DNA of 51,085 nt from positions 1-51,085 of the forward strand of contig MNYM01000012.1 in NCBI GenBank assembly GCA_001873065.1, in the 5' to 3' direction. Shown here in pieces: positions 24,682-32,982 of the stretch; position 1 is the stretch's first letter; each line of letters opens with the position of its first letter. The position numbers and the translations under genes are program-made. The notes below the pieces were generated by a model. The model saw only the letters and a program-made list of their open reading frames with translations. It made no database searches and had not been told where the DNA came from. The stretch is from Flavobacteriaceae bacterium CG2_30_31_66 (GTDB lineage: Bacteria; Bacteroidota; Bacteroidia; Flavobacteriales; Flavobacteriaceae).

Positions 24682-26382
24682 ATGACATTTATTCAGTGGT
24701 TTCTCTTTTTTTTGGTCATCCAAATTATTCATTTTTTAGGCACTTGGAAATTGTATCAAAAAGCTGGAAGAAAAGCTTGGGAAGCAGCAATTCCTATTTA
24801 TAATGGTATTGTTTTGATGCAAATTATCAAACGTCCAAAATGGTGGATTATCTTACTTTTTATTCCAATTATCAACTTATTGATGTTTCCAGTAATTTGG
24901 ATTGAAACCATCAGAACTTTTGGATTTTATAAGAAGTTAGATTCATTTTTAGTCATTGTTACTTTAGGACTGTATATTTTTTATATCAATTATGATACTG
25001 ATGCCAAATTTAATGCTGATAGAAGTTTAAAACCACAATCAGAATTGGGAGAATGGGTTAGTTCCATCACTTTTGCGATTATTGCTGCAACGTTGGTTCA
25101 TACCTATTTTATGCAACCATTTACCATCCCAACTTCATCACTCGAAAAATCGTTATTGGTAGGAGATTATTTATTTGTGAGCAAATTTCATTATGGTGCA
25201 AGATTTCCATCAACCGTAATTGCTGCGCCTATGGTTCATGATTCATTGCCTTTTACAGGAACAGCTTCTTATTTGAAAAGTCCACAATTGCCTTATACAA
25301 GGTTGCCAGGATTGCAAAAAATCAAAAATAACGATATTGTTTGTTTCAATTGGCCTGCAGATTCTTTGGCGACAATGTGGGGTGATACTTCTGGAAAATT
25401 TACCTATAAACCTGTTGATAAAAAGACAAATTATGTAAAACGTTGTGTTGGAATTGCTGGAGATTCGCTTGAAATTAGAGATGGCTATGTGTATATCAAT
25501 GGAAAAAAGAACGTGCTTCCTTACAGAGCAAAAATTCAGTTTTATTACACGTATGAATCTAAATCTCCAATTGATGCAAGTAATTATCCAAAATTTTTGA
25601 TTGATAAAGAACGTACTGGAGTTTATAGAATTTTGTCAGAATATTGGGACAATGAAAAAGTGCAAGAGGCTATTAAAACCAATGGAAATTTGACTAAAAT
25701 TGGTCAAGATTCTATATATACAGAAGTTGCAGGAGGCATAAACCCTGATTTGGCTCAGCGTTTAAAAATGACTTCGGTTGCCAATAAAATCAATATCAAT
25801 TTAACATTAGAGGAAGTTAGCAGACTTGAGAGATATCCGTTAACGATTTCAGTAAAAAAAATAAATCATGCTCCTGACAAAGCGATTTTTCCACATGTAG
25901 AAAAGTTGCAATGGAGTCAAGATAATTTTGGCCCAATTTACATTCCGAAAGCTGGAGTAACTGTAAAACTAGACAAAGAATCATTGCCTTTTTATGAGCA
26001 AATTATTAAAAATTATGAAAATAATGACTTGCTTGTGAATGGTGACGAAATTTTTATAAACGGAAAAAAAGTAGACTCATACACATTTCAGCAAGATTAT
26101 TATTGGCTTTTAGGAGACAATCGTCACAATTCATTAGACGCACGTTATTGGGGGTATGTTCCTTTTGATCACGTGCTTGGAAAACCTGTGATGGTTTGGT
26201 TTAGTTGGGATGCAAACGCTGAAAGTTTTGGTGCAAAAATCAAATCAATTCGTTGGGACAGACTATTTACTACTGTTCATGGTGATGGAGAACCTGTTTC
26301 TTACAGATATTTCGTTTTTGCCTTGATTGCTATGTATTTTGTGTGGAGTTATTATAGAGGAAAAAAGAAAGTTAAAAAATAG
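24682..26382 (+). CDS. lepB: Signal peptidase I with N-terminal DUF5684-like membrane domain
   Basis: This 566-residue inner-membrane protease removes signal peptides from exported proteins. The N-terminal extension (about 1-110) has several hydrophobic segments around YQKAGRKAWEAAIPIYNGIVL, a DUF5684-type domain. The S26 domain follows a helix at about 128-145: QPFTIPTSSLEKSLLVGDYLFVSK with candidate nucleophile Ser153, then YVKRCVGIAGDSLEI with base Lys253, and late LLGDNRHNSLDARYWGYVP. The residue after the nucleophile is Leu where the classic motif has Met. A long insert between the Lys motif and GDNRHNS explains the size. A hydrophobic segment near the C-terminus suggests another anchor. 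The ATG at 24682 is chosen. Confidence 0.92.
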   Translation: MTFIQWFLFFLVIQIIHFLGTWKLYQKAGRKAWEAAIPIYNGIVLMQIIKRPKWWIILLFIPIINLLMFPVIWIETIRTFGFYKKLDSFLVIVTLGLYIFYINYDTDAKFNADRSLKPQSELGEWVSSITFAIIAATLVHTYFMQPFTIPTSSLEKSLLVGDYLFVSKFHYGARFPSTVIAAPMVHDSLPFTGTASYLKSPQLPYTRLPGLQKIKNNDIVCFNWPADSLATMWGDTSGKFTYKPVDKKTNYVKRCVGIAGDSLEIRDGYVYINGKKNVLPYRAKIQFYYTYESKSPIDASNYPKFLIDKERTGVYRILSEYWDNEKVQEAIKTNGNLTKIGQDSIYTEVAGGINPDLAQRLKMTSVANKININLTLEEVSRLERYPLTISVKKINHAPDKAIFPHVEKLQWSQDNFGPIYIPKAGVTVKLDKESLPFYEQIIKNYENNDLLVNGDEIFINGKKVDSYTFQQDYYWLLGDNRHNSLDARYWGYVPFDHVLGKPVMVWFSWDANAESFGAKIKSIRWDRLFTTVHGDGEPVSYRYFVFALIAMYFVWSYYRGKKKVKK

Positions 26383-26469
26383 TTTTTAGTTTGCATTTAC
26401 AGTTTTTAGTTTGCACTTCAATTGCAACCTCTTACTGTTTACTGTAACTGAATACTTTATACTCAAAAA
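26383..26469. repeat. Intergenic spacer with direct repeats
   Basis: AGTTTTTAGTTTGCA occurs twice in tandem (about 26382-26396 and 26401-26416), followed by CTGTTTACTGTAACTGAATAC. It is slippage-type sequence as at the other low-complexity spacers. No terminator. Confidence 0.45.
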
Positions 26470-27066
26470 ATGTCATTATTCATTCCAACGTATTTTTCTC
26501 CAATTTCTCAATATGCTGAAATTGTAAAATCAGATAAAATTGTCTTTGAAATGGAAGATAATTTTCAAAAACAAAGTTTCAGAAATCGTTGTTACATCTA
26601 TAATGGAAATGGAAAACAACTGCTAAGTATTCCTGTGAAAAATCCTGAAACAAATGGAAGAAAAAAGACAAAGGATACACTTATAGAAAATGATTTTCCT
26701 TGGCAAGATCAGCATTTTAAATCACTACAAACTTCCTATAGAGTTTCCCCATATTTTGAATTTTTTGAGGATGATATTGCCCCACTTTTTCAAAAAAAAT
26801 ATAAGTTTTTGCATGATATAAATATAGATACTTTTCTATTTGTGGCAGATGCATTACAAATAGAGCCAAGTTTCTCAAAAACAATAACTTATCAACTAGA
26901 AACTTTAGAAAAAGATGGTCGTTTTTTAGCAGAAAAAAATTTGCAACCTGAAAAAGAATTTCTAAAATATAAGCAAATGTTTGATGACAAACACGGATTT
27001 ATACCAAATTTATCCATCTTGGATTTGTTGTTTATGGAAGGACCAAATGCAGTGAGTTTTTTCTAA
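26470..27066 (+). CDS. WbqC-like family protein
   Basis: This 198-residue protein starts SLFIPTYFSPISQYAEI, then FEMEDNFQKQSFRNRCYIYNGNGKQLLSIPV and WQDQHFKSLQTSYRVSPYFEFFEDDI, the order of conserved motifs in WbqC-like proteins. Members occur in polysaccharide loci, but in Bacteroidota one copy is regularly found after lepB, as here. The proposed role in sugar-nucleotide or surface glycan chemistry is uncertain. Cytoplasmic. The stop codon overlaps the next ATG by one base, indicating coupling with the DUF6122 gene. Confidence 0.82.
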   Translation: MSLFIPTYFSPISQYAEIVKSDKIVFEMEDNFQKQSFRNRCYIYNGNGKQLLSIPVKNPETNGRKKTKDTLIENDFPWQDQHFKSLQTSYRVSPYFEFFEDDIAPLFQKKYKFLHDINIDTFLFVADALQIEPSFSKTITYQLETLEKDGRFLAEKNLQPEKEFLKYKQMFDDKHGFIPNLSILDLLFMEGPNAVSFF

Positions 27067-27377
27067 TGTTTTCAGCAAAATTCATCATTCATTACGGACT
27101 TCATTTCGCGGCACCATTTTTTATTGCATATTTTTTATTTAGAGAAAATTGGAAGAAAGTGTATCTGATTTTTTTAGCATCAATGTTGATTGATTTGGAT
27201 CATTTATTGGCAACTCCAATATTTGATAGCAACAGATGTAGCATCAATTTTCATCCTTTACATACATATTATGCTGCAGGAATTTATGTGATTGGCTTAT
27301 TTTTCAAGAAAACGCATATTTTGGCTTTTGCGTTATTATTCCACTTATTGACCGATTTTATCGATTGCTATTTATAA
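27066..27377 (+). CDS. DUF6122 family small membrane protein
   Basis: This 103-residue protein is mostly hydrophobic, with about three membrane segments. Conserved polar residues lie at their edges: HYGLHF (residues 9-14), SMLIDLDHLLA (about 39-49), FHPLHTYY and, at the end, LLFHLLTDFIDC. The spaced His and Asp residues resemble membrane-bound metal-dependent hydrolases of the YdjM type, which is a visual parallel only. It overlaps the WbqC gene by one base and the 3' end of the convergent flippase gene by 10 bp. The function is unknown. Confidence 0.75.
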   Translation: MFSAKFIIHYGLHFAAPFFIAYFLFRENWKKVYLIFLASMLIDLDHLLATPIFDSNRCSINFHPLHTYYAAGIYVIGLFFKKTHILAFALLFHLLTDFIDCYL

Positions 27378-28855
27378 AATCGTTTTGAAAGTCTTGTAAA
27401 TTCATCAGAAATCTGAAATTTTATGACCAAATACAAATAAATTAGTGTAATTAAAATACTTTTCAAAATCATATTTAAAAGTTGGTGCAATGGAATTTTG
27501 AAAAAATAGGTGTCATTAAAAGGAAAATCCCAAAAATTAAAAACCAAATACAATCCAACTATAATTCCAATCATCAACAATGATTTATCAGTAAAAGGAG
27601 TCATTGAGAATTTTCGTTTTACAAATAATATTTTACCAGTATTTGCGAAAAAAATCACAATTAATGACGCTAAAGCCAAACCATCAGTTCCCATATCTAA
27701 CTCATAATAAAAGAGTTTGTTCAAAAAATAAACTGAAAAAGCCATCATTAAACTATAGGGCAATGTGATTTTATAATACTTAGAATTATTGATAATTGCA
27801 CCATTATTTCCTAAAAAACCCGTGTATAATTTTAAGAAAGAAATCATAAAAACAACAAGTGCACCACCTTCATACTGTTTTGGCAATAAACTAAATAATT
27901 CTTGTACGTTTGCATTGATTAAAACAAAAAATAATCCACTGATTAACAATAAGTTTATTGAACTTTTCTTGTATAATGAAGCAACTTCAACATGATTATT
28001 TTCGTTTAACGTTTTAGAAGTCAATGGCTGTAAAATATTTAACATTGCTCTACTTGGTGCTTCAATAAAAGAGCCAATAAAAACTGCAACTGCATAATAT
28101 GCAGCTTGTTGAATGGGTTCTTTGCCAGGAATCATGAACTTATCAATGTCTAAAATAATAGCTCCAGCACTTCCTGCCATGATAATATACAACGAAAATC
28201 GAATGACTTCTTTAAAGTTTTCAGGTTTAGCAAAAGTAAACTTAGGGAAGTATAAATAAAATGCATAAATCATCATTACAAACATCCTCAAAAAGTAAAA
28301 ACCTGTTAAATAATAGATGAATTCTGCTTTGCTTATCCATTGAAAATAAACTGCAAAAAGCAATAACATGACCACTACTCTATTCCATAATTCTTTTAAA
28401 AAATTACCAAAAACAGAATGAAATTGTACTCTTGCCCAAGCATAAAAAATCTCAAAATAGGCACAAGTAAAGGCAATTAAATAAATTACGAATGTGTAAT
28501 TTTTTATAATTGGGTTTTCTACGGATAAATAATTGCTAATTTCTTCATAAAAAATTGTACCTACATAACCCATTGGAATTGCAATAAACAAGGGCAAAAA
28601 CAATACAGATGATAAAAATCGATCTTGTTCAATTTTGGAAAAATAACTCGAATAAAATTTAATAATCGTATGATGAATTCCCAATGCGATTAAAGGCATG
28701 ATAATATTGGAAGTTGACAACAAAAAAGTAACCAATCCATAATATTCGGCTTCTAAAAATCGGGTGTATAAAAACAACGTATTGATGCCGCCAACTGCAA
28801 ATCCCAAATAAATAACAATGGTGTTTTTAAACGATTGTTTTAATACAATTCCCAT
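27368..28855 (-). CDS. Polysaccharide/oligosaccharide flippase (Wzx-like, MATE/MVF superfamily)
   Basis: This 495-residue protein has about 12-14 hydrophobic segments and starts KQSFKNTIVIYLGFAVGGINTLFLYTRFL, the typical first-helix pattern of lipopolysaccharide biosynthesis flippases (RfbX/Wzx). It then has GLVTFLLSTSNIIMPLIALGIHHTIIKFYSSY. It would flip undecaprenyl-linked sugar units or a related glycolipid across the inner membrane. It is the last gene of the polysaccharide operon, 1 nt after a GT4 gene. Its 3' end overlaps DUF6122 on the other strand by 10 bp. Substrate not predictable. Confidence 0.87.
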   Translation of the reverse strand: MGIVLKQSFKNTIVIYLGFAVGGINTLFLYTRFLEAEYYGLVTFLLSTSNIIMPLIALGIHHTIIKFYSSYFSKIEQDRFLSSVLFLPLFIAIPMGYVGTIFYEEISNYLSVENPIIKNYTFVIYLIAFTCAYFEIFYAWARVQFHSVFGNFLKELWNRVVVMLLLFAVYFQWISKAEFIYYLTGFYFLRMFVMMIYAFYLYFPKFTFAKPENFKEVIRFSLYIIMAGSAGAIILDIDKFMIPGKEPIQQAAYYAVAVFIGSFIEAPSRAMLNILQPLTSKTLNENNHVEVASLYKKSSINLLLISGLFFVLINANVQELFSLLPKQYEGGALVVFMISFLKLYTGFLGNNGAIINNSKYYKITLPYSLMMAFSVYFLNKLFYYELDMGTDGLALASLIVIFFANTGKILFVKRKFSMTPFTDKSLLMIGIIVGLYLVFNFWDFPFNDTYFFKIPLHQLLNMILKSILITLIYLYLVIKFQISDEFTRLSKRFYK

Positions 28856-28856
28856 T

Positions 28857-30122
28857 TTATGATTTCATAGATTTAATAATTACAGACAATTTTTCAGTGA
28901 GCTTTTTTCGATGAAATTGTTTAATATTTTTTGAATTTACTGTCAAATTTCCAGTTTTAAATTGTTGATAAAGTCTCAAAATTTCTGTTGATAATCGCTC
29001 TTCATCTTCGTGTTCAATCACGACTCCAGCATTCGTGTATTGTAAAATTTCTGACAAATCTCCATTCTTTGGGCCTAATGCTAAGATAGGACGTTTTGCT
29101 GTTAAATATTCAAAAAGTTTTCCTGTTAAAATTCCTGCTGAATTTTTTACATTCGGAATTAAAAGTAATAAAACTTGCGATTTTTTTTGATATGCAATTG
29201 CTTCTGAATGTGATACATATTCTTTAAATTCTGCAATCTCAGTCAATTTATTTTTTTCAATTTCAAATCGAACTTTTTGAGAAATATCACCTACAAAAAG
29301 CATTTGTACATCATTTTTAAATGCTTCATTTGCATCACACAACTTTTTAATAACTTTAAAGAAACTAACTGGATTGCTTTGTTTGGGCAACAAACCAATA
29401 TGCGAAATGGTGAATTTCGAATCCAAAACTACGTGTTCATCTTGCAAAACTTCCGAATCAAAACCATTTGTAATTACTTCAACTCTCTTGGCAATTTTAT
29501 CAAAATCTTTTTTCAAAGAATTACTTACTGTCAAAATACAATCTGCATTTTCAAGTACTTTTTTCTCCAGTTTTTTATTCTTGTTTTTGGCAAATGAAAG
29601 CTGTTTTAAAACAGTATTATAATACAAATCTGTCCAAGGATCTCTAAAATCAGCAATCCATTTTAAAGTATTTTTTTTCTTTAATTGCATGGCAATCAAG
29701 TGCATACTATGAGGTGGTCCTGTAGAAATAATTACATCAATTGGATGATTATTTAAATAATTCTGTAAGAATTTCACAGAAGAATGTACCCAAAATATCT
29801 TTGGATCAGGAATAAAAAAATTGCCTCTGATGAATGACATCAAGCCATTATTTACACTATTTGAAACATCCGATTTTTTAAGTTCTTTTTGTTTCCAAAA
29901 GAACAAATCAGTTGGTTCGAAAATTGGATTTTTTAAAACAATACAATTTTTTGGAATTTCACTCAACAAACTAATATCTTCTTTCGCATAATTTGGATTA
30001 TCAACCGTAAAAACAATGGGTTCTATGCCGAAATCTTGTAAATATTTTACAAATTTCAGCCAACGTTGAACGCCACTTCCTCCTGCAGGAGGCCAATAAT
30101 ACGTGATAATTAGTACTTTCAA
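28857..30122 (-). CDS. GT4-like glycosyltransferase
   Basis: This 421-residue GT-B protein starts VLIITYYWPPAGGSGVQRWLKFVKYL, the glycine-rich acceptor-side loop of GT4 enzymes. It continues with DVIISTGPPHSMHLIAMQL and WIADFRDPWTDLYY, then ADCILTVSNSLKKDF and VITNGFD. The C-terminal domain has ISHIGLLPKQ and LLLIPNVKNSAGILTGKLFEYLTAKRPILALGP, where the donor-binding Glu lies in KLFEYL. Similar proteins sit in Bacteroidota capsule/LPS loci. It is followed after 1 nt by the flippase and preceded by another GT4. The sugar is unknown. Confidence 0.85.
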   Translation of the reverse strand: MKVLIITYYWPPAGGSGVQRWLKFVKYLQDFGIEPIVFTVDNPNYAKEDISLLSEIPKNCIVLKNPIFEPTDLFFWKQKELKKSDVSNSVNNGLMSFIRGNFFIPDPKIFWVHSSVKFLQNYLNNHPIDVIISTGPPHSMHLIAMQLKKKNTLKWIADFRDPWTDLYYNTVLKQLSFAKNKNKKLEKKVLENADCILTVSNSLKKDFDKIAKRVEVITNGFDSEVLQDEHVVLDSKFTISHIGLLPKQSNPVSFFKVIKKLCDANEAFKNDVQMLFVGDISQKVRFEIEKNKLTEIAEFKEYVSHSEAIAYQKKSQVLLLLIPNVKNSAGILTGKLFEYLTAKRPILALGPKNGDLSEILQYTNAGVVIEHEDEERLSTEILRLYQQFKTGNLTVNSKNIKQFHRKKLTEKLSVIIKSMKS

Positions 30123-30128
30123 GTCGTA

Positions 30129-31343
30129 TTAATTTTGATATATTTTTAACAATCTCAAACTTTCATTTTCCCAATTTTCGCCTTCTTCCAAAACTGCTTT
30201 TAAAGCGTTTTCGGTTTTTGCATGAAATAGATTTTTATGATTAAAAATTGTAATGACTTTTTCTGAAAAGTCATTTTCATTGTCTGCTTCAAAAACAACT
30301 CCAGCATCATATTTTTCTACAATTCGTTTCAAAGGTGTGCACGAGCTCACTAATAACAAACTTTTGCTCATCATGATTTGAAACAATTTGTGAGGAATGG
30401 TATTATTTGTATGATCATTCGCTTTGTGCGGAATAATATTAATATCTGAAACTTGCATAATCGTTGAAACTTCTTTAAATGGTCTATGACCAACAAAATG
30501 AACAAAATCAGCAACTTGAGTTTCATTTGCTATTGATTTCAAAGTATTTTCTACATCTTTTGTTCCTTTCCCAACTAAGAAAAGTTTGGCATTTGGAATG
30601 GATTTTACAATTTTAGGCATTGCTTTGATAACAGTATCCAAACCTCTGTGAGGTCCAAATCCACCTACATAAGTAATTGAAAAATCGTCTTTTTTAATGA
30701 TATTTTGAGCAATTTCATGATTAAAATTCTCCACAAAATCTTTTTTCTCATGATTGGAAACAACGACTAACTTCTCAGAATGTATCGAGAAATTCGATAT
30801 TAGTTTTTGCTTCATTTCTTCAACAACACAAATGACAATATCATATTTTTTGCTATATTTTTGTTCTTTTTTTGCCCAAATTTTTGGGTTCATAAAGACA
30901 AAATTTTTAGCTCTCAAAAACAAACTTTTTTTCCAAAGAAACCAAGTTTTTAAAGCTTCAGGATAATTTTCATGCAAATCTAAAATCAATTTTTTCTTCA
31001 CTTTTGACTTGAATAAAAAACCAGTTCCAGCCAAAGGTAAATCATGGACATGCAAAAAATCAATGTCATATTTTTGAAATACTTTTCTCAATTCAGCATA
31101 AAACAAAAGATTGACATTTGTAACACTTTCAATCACATCAAAAATTCCTTTTTTAAAATTGTTATAATTATTTCCAATTCTCAAAATTTCAACACCCTTA
31201 ATGAACTCAAATTGAATTTCACCAGATTTTCTTGGGCAAACAATCAACACTTTCAATCCATTTTCTGCTAAAGATTCAGCTTCTTTTCGAACCCTTATAT
31301 CATTAGGATACGCACCATCTAAAATCATACAAATGTAATTCAT
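30129..31343 (-). CDS. GT4 family glycosyltransferase
   Basis: This 404-residue GT-B enzyme has the N-terminal ICMILDGAYPNDIRVRKEAESLAENGLKV, then FLHVHDLPLAGTG and LILDLHENYPEAL. The C-terminal domain has ITYVGGFGPHRGLDTVIKAMPKI, LFLVGKGTKD, VHFVGHRPFKEV and INIIPHKANDHTNNTIPHKLFQIMMSKSLLLVSS. The YVGGFGPHRG pattern with basic residue marks the nucleotide-sugar site. Its ATG overlaps the end of the epimerase gene by 4 bp. It may transfer the product made from UDP-ManNAc or a derived sugar, but this is inferred from context only. Confidence 0.86.
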   Translation of the reverse strand: MNYICMILDGAYPNDIRVRKEAESLAENGLKVLIVCPRKSGEIQFEFIKGVEILRIGNNYNNFKKGIFDVIESVTNVNLLFYAELRKVFQKYDIDFLHVHDLPLAGTGFLFKSKVKKKLILDLHENYPEALKTWFLWKKSLFLRAKNFVFMNPKIWAKKEQKYSKKYDIVICVVEEMKQKLISNFSIHSEKLVVVSNHEKKDFVENFNHEIAQNIIKKDDFSITYVGGFGPHRGLDTVIKAMPKIVKSIPNAKLFLVGKGTKDVENTLKSIANETQVADFVHFVGHRPFKEVSTIMQVSDINIIPHKANDHTNNTIPHKLFQIMMSKSLLLVSSCTPLKRIVEKYDAGVVFEADNENDFSEKVITIFNHKNLFHAKTENALKAVLEEGENWENESLRLLKIYQN

Positions 31344-32437
31344 GACAAATATTGGCTACATTTTTGTAAAATTCGTTCTGTGGCTTTTCCGTCCCAAAAA
31401 GCAGGGATTTTTGATTCTTTCGCTACTCCATTTTGTAAATTTTGAATAAAACTTTGAATTTTATCCGCATCAAAAGGCATTAATTGATTGGTTCCCTCCA
31501 AAATTGTGGAAGGTCGCTCCGTATTTTCTCTCAAAGTGAGACAAGGGATTTTTTGAAATGTGGTTTCTTCTTGAATGCCTCCACTATCCGTAATTAGGCA
31601 AAATGAATATTTGATTAATTTTTGAAAAGCGAAATAATTTTGTGGATTGATAATTTTTAAATTACTGATTTTGTATAATTTGTCGAATAAATCAAACTTT
31701 AGTAAATTATTTTTAGTTCTTGGATGAATGGGAAAAACGACGGTTTTTTGAAAAGAAATTTGCTGAAATAACGCAATCATTTTCAATAAACCTTCTTTTG
31801 AATCTACATTGCTTGGTCTGTGAATGGTGGTTAAAATGTAGTTACTTTTATTAAGAGCTAATTCCTCTAAAATGGTTGATTTTTCAATTTCATCTTCAAA
31901 ATGAACCAAAGTGTCAATCATTGTGTTTCCAACAAAAGCAATTTGATGGTCATTTTTGCCTGTTTTTAATAGATTTTCAACACCACTTTTTTCAGTAACA
32001 AAACACAAATCTGACAATTCATCTGTCAAAATTCTGTTGATTTCTTCTGGCATTTCTCTATCATCACTGCGCAAACCACTTTCGATATGACCCAATTTTA
32101 TGTTTAATTTATTAGCGCAAATTGCAGCAGCCAATGTTGAATTTACATCTCCAACACACAACAACAAATCAGGTTTAAAACTAGAAATAACCTCTTCTAA
32201 TTTCAATAAAATTTTTGCAATCAAATTATTTGGAGAACCATTCTCTATATTGAGAAAATAATCAACTTCAAGATGGAATTGTTTCAAGAAAATGTCTGAC
32301 ATTTTTTCGTCAAAATGTTGTCCTGTGTGCGCAATTTTGAGCTCTAAATTTGAAAAATTTTTAGCAACTTTTTTAAATTGCGTGATTTTCACAAAATTAG
32401 GTCTTGTTCCAACAACAATTAAAATTCTTTTTTTCAT
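31340..32437 (-). CDS. wecB: UDP-N-acetylglucosamine 2-epimerase (non-hydrolysing)
   Basis: This 365-residue enzyme converts UDP-GlcNAc to UDP-ManNAc. Motifs: VVGTRPNFVKI at the start, HTGQHFDEKMSDIF, VGDVNSTLAAAICA, GHIESGLRSDDREMPEEINRILTDELSDL, TTIHRPSNVDS and LITDSGGIQEETTFQKIPCLTLRENTERPST. Length matches the bacterial family. No UDP-ManNAc dehydrogenase (wecC) is present in the window, so ManNAc may be used directly or modified elsewhere. The gene overlaps both neighbours by 4 bp and belongs to the polysaccharide operon. Confidence 0.9.
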   Translation of the reverse strand: MKKRILIVVGTRPNFVKITQFKKVAKNFSNLELKIAHTGQHFDEKMSDIFLKQFHLEVDYFLNIENGSPNNLIAKILLKLEEVISSFKPDLLLCVGDVNSTLAAAICANKLNIKLGHIESGLRSDDREMPEEINRILTDELSDLCFVTEKSGVENLLKTGKNDHQIAFVGNTMIDTLVHFEDEIEKSTILEELALNKSNYILTTIHRPSNVDSKEGLLKMIALFQQISFQKTVVFPIHPRTKNNLLKFDLFDKLYKISNLKIINPQNYFAFQKLIKYSFCLITDSGGIQEETTFQKIPCLTLRENTERPSTILEGTNQLMPFDADKIQSFIQNLQNGVAKESKIPAFWDGKATERILQKCSQYLS

Positions 32438-32982
32438 TTGATAATTCTCTCTGCATAAACTGCATAATATCTCGGTGTGTATTTTCTTAAAATGGGTCTA
32501 AATCCGATTTTATCAATAGGACTTGTCCATTTTTCGAAAGTCTTGATTTCCCATCCAGATTTTTCGAGCAACCAATCAAATTGCCAATCTTCAAATTCGT
32601 GATAATGACGATCCCAAAGGTCAGTTTTGCTTTTGTAAGCCTTTGCAAACCATAAATTTAGAGGAATTGTTGCGATTAATTTAGTGGTTTCAATTTCTCT
32701 TAAAACATTGAATGGCGCTACTAAATGTTCGAATATTTCAAAAGCGGTTACAGCATCAACCTTATGTTTTTTAACAATTTCTGGTAATACATCTAAGTCT
32801 TCGCCTTCAGTATTTATAACAGTATATCCGTTTTTTTCCATAATCTCAGAAAACGGATTTCGAATTCCTAAATCTAAAATTGTTGCAGGACTTGGCAATA
32901 CTTTTTGTAAAAATTGCAGGGTATTTTCATACCTTTTTGTAGGAAGTTTAGTGTACATTCTTGCCAGCTTTTTTTCGTTCAT
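32434..32982 (-). CDS. SAM-dependent methyltransferase-like protein
   Basis: This 182-residue protein has a class I methyltransferase pattern: ATILDLGIRNPFSEIMEKNGYTV (a degenerate motif I), VINTEGEDLDVLPEI, VDAVTAFEIFEHLVAPFNVLREI (motif IV/post-IV) and LIATIPLNLWFAKAY. The later DRHYHEFEDWQFDWLLEKSGWEI matches the tail of Bacteroidota UbiE/bioC-like small enzymes in glycan loci. Motif I lacks the usual GxGxG, so activity is not certain. The start may be the ATG at 32982 (35-bp overlap with yfhO) or at 32958 (11-bp overlap). It probably modifies a sugar or lipid carrier. Confidence 0.7.
   Translation of the reverse strand: MNEKKLARMYTKLPTKRYENTLQFLQKVLPSPATILDLGIRNPFSEIMEKNGYTVINTEGEDLDVLPEIVKKHKVDAVTAFEIFEHLVAPFNVLREIETTKLIATIPLNLWFAKAYKSKTDLWDRHYHEFEDWQFDWLLEKSGWEIKTFEKWTSPIDKIGFRPILRKYTPRYYAVYAERIIK

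Noticed and set aside
24289..24732. Minus-strand frame of 147 codons opposite dapB/lepB
   Set aside because: It lies wholly across the dapB end and the dapB-lepB junction, with a protein lacking any family pattern, and is explained as a shadow of the real genes.
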